DNA from: Ancylobacter sonchi
GTDB taxonomy: Bacteria; Pseudomonadota; Alphaproteobacteria; Rhizobiales; Xanthobacteraceae
Direction of reading: 5' to 3'
Length of the DNA stretch: 64,000 bases
NCBI RefSeq assembly: GCF_018390695.1
Contig: NZ_JAHBGF010000013.1
Span: forward strand, 62,001-126,000
The translations under genes and the position numbers were made by a program. The stretch's first letter is position 1. Every line of letters begins with the position of its first letter. The notes under the pieces are model-generated. The model was not told where the DNA came from, made no database searches, and worked only from the letters and a program-made list of their open reading frames with translations. Shown here in pieces: positions 61,323 through 64,000 of the stretch.

Positions 61323-62297
61323 TCACTTGGTCGAGAGGATCTGCTCGTAGAGCGGACGCAGCTGGTCGCCGAGCGCCTTCGACACCGCCTCCTGGCCGGC
61401 CTTGGCGAAGGCCTCCTTGTCGACGGTGACGAACTCCATGCCGGCCTTCTCGAGGGCGGCGCGGTCTTCCGCGTCGGTCTTGGTGAACAGCTCACGCTCA
61501 TAGGCCTGCGCGATCTTGGCGGATTCGCGGATGGCCTCCTGCTGTTCCTTGGTCAGCTTGTTGAAGTTGCGCTCGCTGACCACGAGATAGATCCAGCTGC
61601 GCACGTGATCGGTGAGGTTCACGTATTTCTGGACCTCGTTGAAGCTCGCCGAGCGGATCAGCGCCAGCGGGTTCTCCTGCGCGTCGATGACGTGGCTCTG
61701 GAGGCCGGTGAACACTTCCGAGAACGCCATCGGCGTCGCCTTGGCACCGACCGCGTTCCAGAACACCACATGCAGCGGCACGTTGGAGACGCGCATCTTC
61801 AGCCCCTGCAGGTCGGCGGGGCTCTTGATCGGCCGGTTGGAGGTCAGCTCGCGCGGGCCGCGGGCGAAATAGGTCAGCGGGATGACGCGGACGCTCTTCT
61901 GGATCTCCTCGGAGATTTTCTGGCCGACCGGGCCGTCCACCACCTTCTGCAGGTGATCGAGGTCGCGGATCGCATAGGGCACCGCCAGCAGCGAGGCATA
62001 GGGCGTCCAGTTCTGCATGGACTCGCCGGAAATGGTGAAGTCGACGGTGCCGAACTGCATGCCCTTGATCAGGTCGACTTCCTTGCCGAGCGTGTCGTTC
62101 GGGAAGACCTGGATCTCGATCTCGCCATTGGTGCGCTTCTTCACCTCCTCGGCGAATTTCAGCGAGGCGAGGTGCCACGAGTTCTGCTCGTTGGCGAGAT
62201 GGCCGAGCTTCATCACCGTCTTGGCGTCGGCGGTGCCGGCGAACAGCGCGGCGGTCATCGCGCCGGCCAGAATGGCGCTCTTCAGATGTGCAAACAC
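61323..62297 (-). CDS. TRAP transporter solute-binding protein (DctP)
   Basis: A 324-residue exported protein. A GTG start at 62297 is preceded by GGGAGGAAAGAC, a strong ribosome-binding site, and gives a signal peptide (FAHLKSAILAGAMTAALFAG then TADA). The mature part has LKFAEEVKKRTNGEIEIQVF, LKMRVSNVPLHVVFWNAVGA and LQSHVIDAQENPLALI, typical of DctP proteins that bind sugar acids via an Arg. It is the second gene of the uxu operon. Confidence 0.92.
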   Translation of the reverse strand: MFAHLKSAILAGAMTAALFAGTADAKTVMKLGHLANEQNSWHLASLKFAEEVKKRTNGEIEIQVFPNDTLGKEVDLIKGMQFGTVDFTISGESMQNWTPYASLLAVPYAIRDLDHLQKVVDGPVGQKISEEIQKSVRVIPLTYFARGPRELTSNRPIKSPADLQGLKMRVSNVPLHVVFWNAVGAKATPMAFSEVFTGLQSHVIDAQENPLALIRSASFNEVQKYVNLTDHVRSWIYLVVSERNFNKLTKEQQEAIRESAKIAQAYERELFTKTDAEDRAALEKAGMEFVTVDKEAFAKAGQEAVSKALGDQLRPLYEQILSTK

Positions 62298-62367
62298 GTC
62301 TTTCCTCCCAGTTTTTTGATGTTCGGCCTGGCAGCAAGACTTGGCAGCAGGCCGGCAGGCAGCGGCG

Positions 62368-63387
62368 TTACTGCGCGAAATCCAGCTGGATCTTGATGGT
62401 CTTGCCCGGCTCCTTCTCGAAGAGCTCGAAGGCGGCGGCGGCATCCTTTGCCGCGAAGGTCTGGGTGATCATCGCCTCGGGCTTCAGCTTGCCGCCCTCC
62501 AGCCACTCGACCACCTTCGGGATCAGCCGGCGGTTGAGCCGCGAGCCGTAGAGCGTGAGCTCCTTCTTGACGATCTCCTGCTGCGAGATGTTGCAAGGCG
62601 CCGGGGAGAACCCCATGACCCCGACCCGCCCTGCCGGAGAGGCGACGCGGCAGGCCTCCTCCAGCAGCGCGGGAACCCCGGCGCAGTCGATCACCAGCGT
62701 CGGGCCGAGACCGTCGGTCTCCGGGGCGACGCGGGCGGGAATGTCGTCGACGCCAGAGACCAGCACCTTGTCGGCACCGAAGCCGAGAGCGCGCTCCAGC
62801 CGGGCCCGGTCGGGATCGGCGACGATCACCCGGGCGCCGTTCATCTTGGCGACCTGCATCACTGTCACCCCGACCGTGCCGGCGCCGTAGAGCAGCACGG
62901 TGTCGTCCGGCCCGCAGCCGGTGCGCTCCAGAATGTTGGCGGCGATGGAGAACGGCTCGGCCAGCGCGCCGATGCCGATGGGAGTTTCGGCCTTGAGCTT
63001 CACCGCATTGCCCGCCGGCACGGCGATGAAGTTGCGGAAGCCGCCGTCGCGGTGCACGCCCATCACTTCGAGATGGGCGCAGACGTTCGAGCGACCGATG
63101 CGGCAGGGATAGCAATGCCCGCAGGCGACGACCGGATCGACCACGACGCGATCGCCGGCCTTGAAGCCGGTAACGTTCGGCCCGACCTCGGCGATCTCGC
63201 CGGCGAACTCATGGCCGATGATGCGCGGGTAGCGGGCGAAGGGATTGCTGCCGTGGAAAATATGCATGTCCGAGCCGCAAATGCCGGCGCGCACCACACG
63301 GACCAGCACCTCGCCCGACGCGACCGCGGGTATCTCGGCCTCGACGACACGCAGATCGTGAGGGCGAGCGACACTGACGGCGATCAT
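62368..63387 (-). CDS. Zinc-dependent L-gulonate/L-galactonate-type 5-dehydrogenase
   Basis: A 339-residue medium-chain alcohol dehydrogenase. Catalytic zinc ligands are Cys37 (GICGSD) and His59-Glu60 (IIGHE); structural zinc Cys89, Cys92, Cys95 and Cys103 are in CGHCYPCRIGRSNVC. The cofactor loop is LLYGAGTVGVTVMQVAKMNG. It resembles E. coli YjjN (LgoD) type enzymes that oxidise L-galactonate or L-gulonate to tagaturonate or fructuronate. First gene of the operon, its product would feed UxuB. The exact hexonate is not settled. Confidence 0.85.
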   Translation of the reverse strand: MIAVSVARPHDLRVVEAEIPAVASGEVLVRVVRAGICGSDMHIFHGSNPFARYPRIIGHEFAGEIAEVGPNVTGFKAGDRVVVDPVVACGHCYPCRIGRSNVCAHLEVMGVHRDGGFRNFIAVPAGNAVKLKAETPIGIGALAEPFSIAANILERTGCGPDDTVLLYGAGTVGVTVMQVAKMNGARVIVADPDRARLERALGFGADKVLVSGVDDIPARVAPETDGLGPTLVIDCAGVPALLEEACRVASPAGRVGVMGFSPAPCNISQQEIVKKELTLYGSRLNRRLIPKVVEWLEGGKLKPEAMITQTFAAKDAAAAFELFEKEPGKTIKIQLDFAQ

Positions 63388-63419
63388 GGCGTTCCTCCTG
63401 CCTTATGGCTTGAGGTGAC

Positions 63420-63447
63420 ATTGCAACACTAGTATGCAAGTTGTCAA
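63420..63447 (-). promoter_or_regulatory. Promoter of the hexonate operon with GntR operator
   Basis: On the reverse strand, TTGACA (63442-63447), a 16-bp spacer and TGCAAT (63420-63425, four of six matches to TATAAT). The spacer and flanks contain ACTAGTATGCAAGTT (63428-63442, plus strand), identical to the site upstream of gntR, so GntR would sit on the promoter core. AGGAGG precedes the first gene. Confidence 0.68.
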
Positions 63448-63667
63448 TCGATGGATCGGCGACCTTTCAGGCCCGTGCAGAACCCACCATTCCGGCCGAC
63501 CGGCCTTTGCCATGTCGCCGCGCACAAACCATTGCCGTGCTTGATTGCCAGGAGATGCCCGATGTGGAAACCGGGCCATCCGTCGACGCGGCGAGGGGTC
63601 CTAGCAGCCGCTTTCAGGGGCCGCCCCACAGCAACAGGGTACCGAGAAACCGTCGCATCGCCAAAAC

Positions 63668-64000
63668 TCAGAAGCGCCGGGCGATGATCGCATCCAGCGA
63701 AAGGCTCCCCGGCCCGCGCAGCGCGAGCAGCAGAAAGCAGGTTGCCCAGACGCCATGCGTCGGCCAGGCGTCGGGATAGACGAAGATCTCGATCACCATC
63801 GTCATGGCGAGAAGCGCGAGGGCCGAGAGCCGCGTAGTAAGGCCGACCACCAGCAGCACCGGGAAGAAGTGCTCCGCAAAAGCGGCGAGATGCGCGGCCA
63901 GCCACGGATCGACGAGCGGCAACCGGTACTCCTCCTGGAACAGGGCAACCGCGCTGTCGGTGACCTGCCAGCCTTCGACCTTGGTCTGGCCGGATTGCCA
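63668..64000 (-). CDS. DoxX-family membrane protein, 5' end outside the window
   Basis: At least 110 residues are visible: WQSGQTKVEGWQVTDSAVAL, EEYRLPLVDPWLAAHLAAFA, then membrane segments (FPVLLVVGLTTRLSALALLA, WATCFLLLALRG) and a C-terminus ending IIARRF. The sequence agrees with the DoxX/SURF4-like small membrane proteins. Its frame runs unbroken to the right edge, so the start lies beyond it. The 220 bp between it and the operon at 63447 show no gene. Confidence 0.85.
   Translation of the reverse strand, partial: WQSGQTKVEGWQVTDSAVALFQEEYRLPLVDPWLAAHLAAFAEHFFPVLLVVGLTTRLSALALLAMTMVIEIFVYPDAWPTHGVWATCFLLLALRGPGSLSLDAIIARRF

Noticed and set aside
62298-62444. N-terminal extension of DctP
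   Set aside because: The GTG at 62297 has a strong RBS and starts a signal peptide; the extension overlaps the dehydrogenase gene.

Overview
The window is GC-rich DNA with short intergenic gaps, many stop/start-overlapping operons, GntR, LysR, TetR and MarR regulators, TRAP transporters and an Irr-type iron box. This suggests an alphaproteobacterium, most likely a member of the Hyphomicrobiales (Rhizobiales); the order is inferred and there is no rRNA or tRNA gene to confirm it. Transposases, a relaxase, two frameshifted genes and several gene remnants make this an accessory region of a chromosome or large plasmid. The exception is htpG, which is normally a core gene.

Layout. (1) 1-4440 is a probable defence island. 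A minus-strand, stop/start-overlapping operon encodes a triple ubiquitin-like protein, a cysteine-less E2-like protein, a JAB/JAMM peptidase and the first codons of an E1/ThiF enzyme. It diverges from an XRE repressor, an ImmA/IrrE metallopeptidase and a dGTPase-like HD hydrolase. One inverted repeat holds the -35 boxes of both promoters. (2) 4691-8083 is a complete four-gene His-Xaa-Ser system (hxsD-B-C-A) with two radical SAM maturases and a secreted His-Xaa-Ser repeat target. (3) 8483-10009 is an intact IS1182-like element. (4) 10640-19543 is a siderophore-iron module: Irr-like box, FecI sigma factor, FecR, TonB-dependent receptor, FhuF-type reductase and a complete ABC importer. It lies between two IS1182-like copies and between two copies of an unexplained 64-bp repeat.

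(5) 20950-44072 is a mosaic of small-molecule metabolism under four local regulators. A LysR gene diverges from a tautomerase/metallo-hydrolase set. A MarR gene heads an operon with a frameshifted MFS carrier, aldo/keto reductase, thiolase, tautomerase, CurA-like reductase and SDR. A TetR gene diverges from SDR, old yellow enzyme, two MDR reductases, a hydrolase and MaoC. A second LysR gene diverges from a frameshifted Tat-exported serine hydrolase, an NmrA-like protein and an aldo/keto reductase. An IS110 fragment and a second IS1182-like element lie between the last two. (6) 44218-46095 is htpG with a heat-shock-like promoter. (7) 46141-51358 holds a gene remnant, a Tat-exported protein of unknown function, a small XRE protein under a palindrome, a dense cis-acting repeat region, a relaxase and an HTH-containing protein of unknown function.

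(8) 51798-63387 is a hexonate/hexuronate catabolic region. A TAXI-type TRAP transporter diverges from a GntR regulator. The GntR gene converges on a seven-gene operon: zinc L-gulonate/L-galactonate-type 5-dehydrogenase, DctPQM TRAP transporter, UxuB, UxuA and a sugar epimerase-like protein. An identical 15-bp sequence lies about 41 bp upstream of both gntR and the operon's first gene, inside predicted promoters. The implied route is aldonate uptake, oxidation to fructuronate (or tagaturonate), reduction to mannonate and dehydration to 2-keto-3-deoxygluconate. A partial DoxX gene runs off the right edge.
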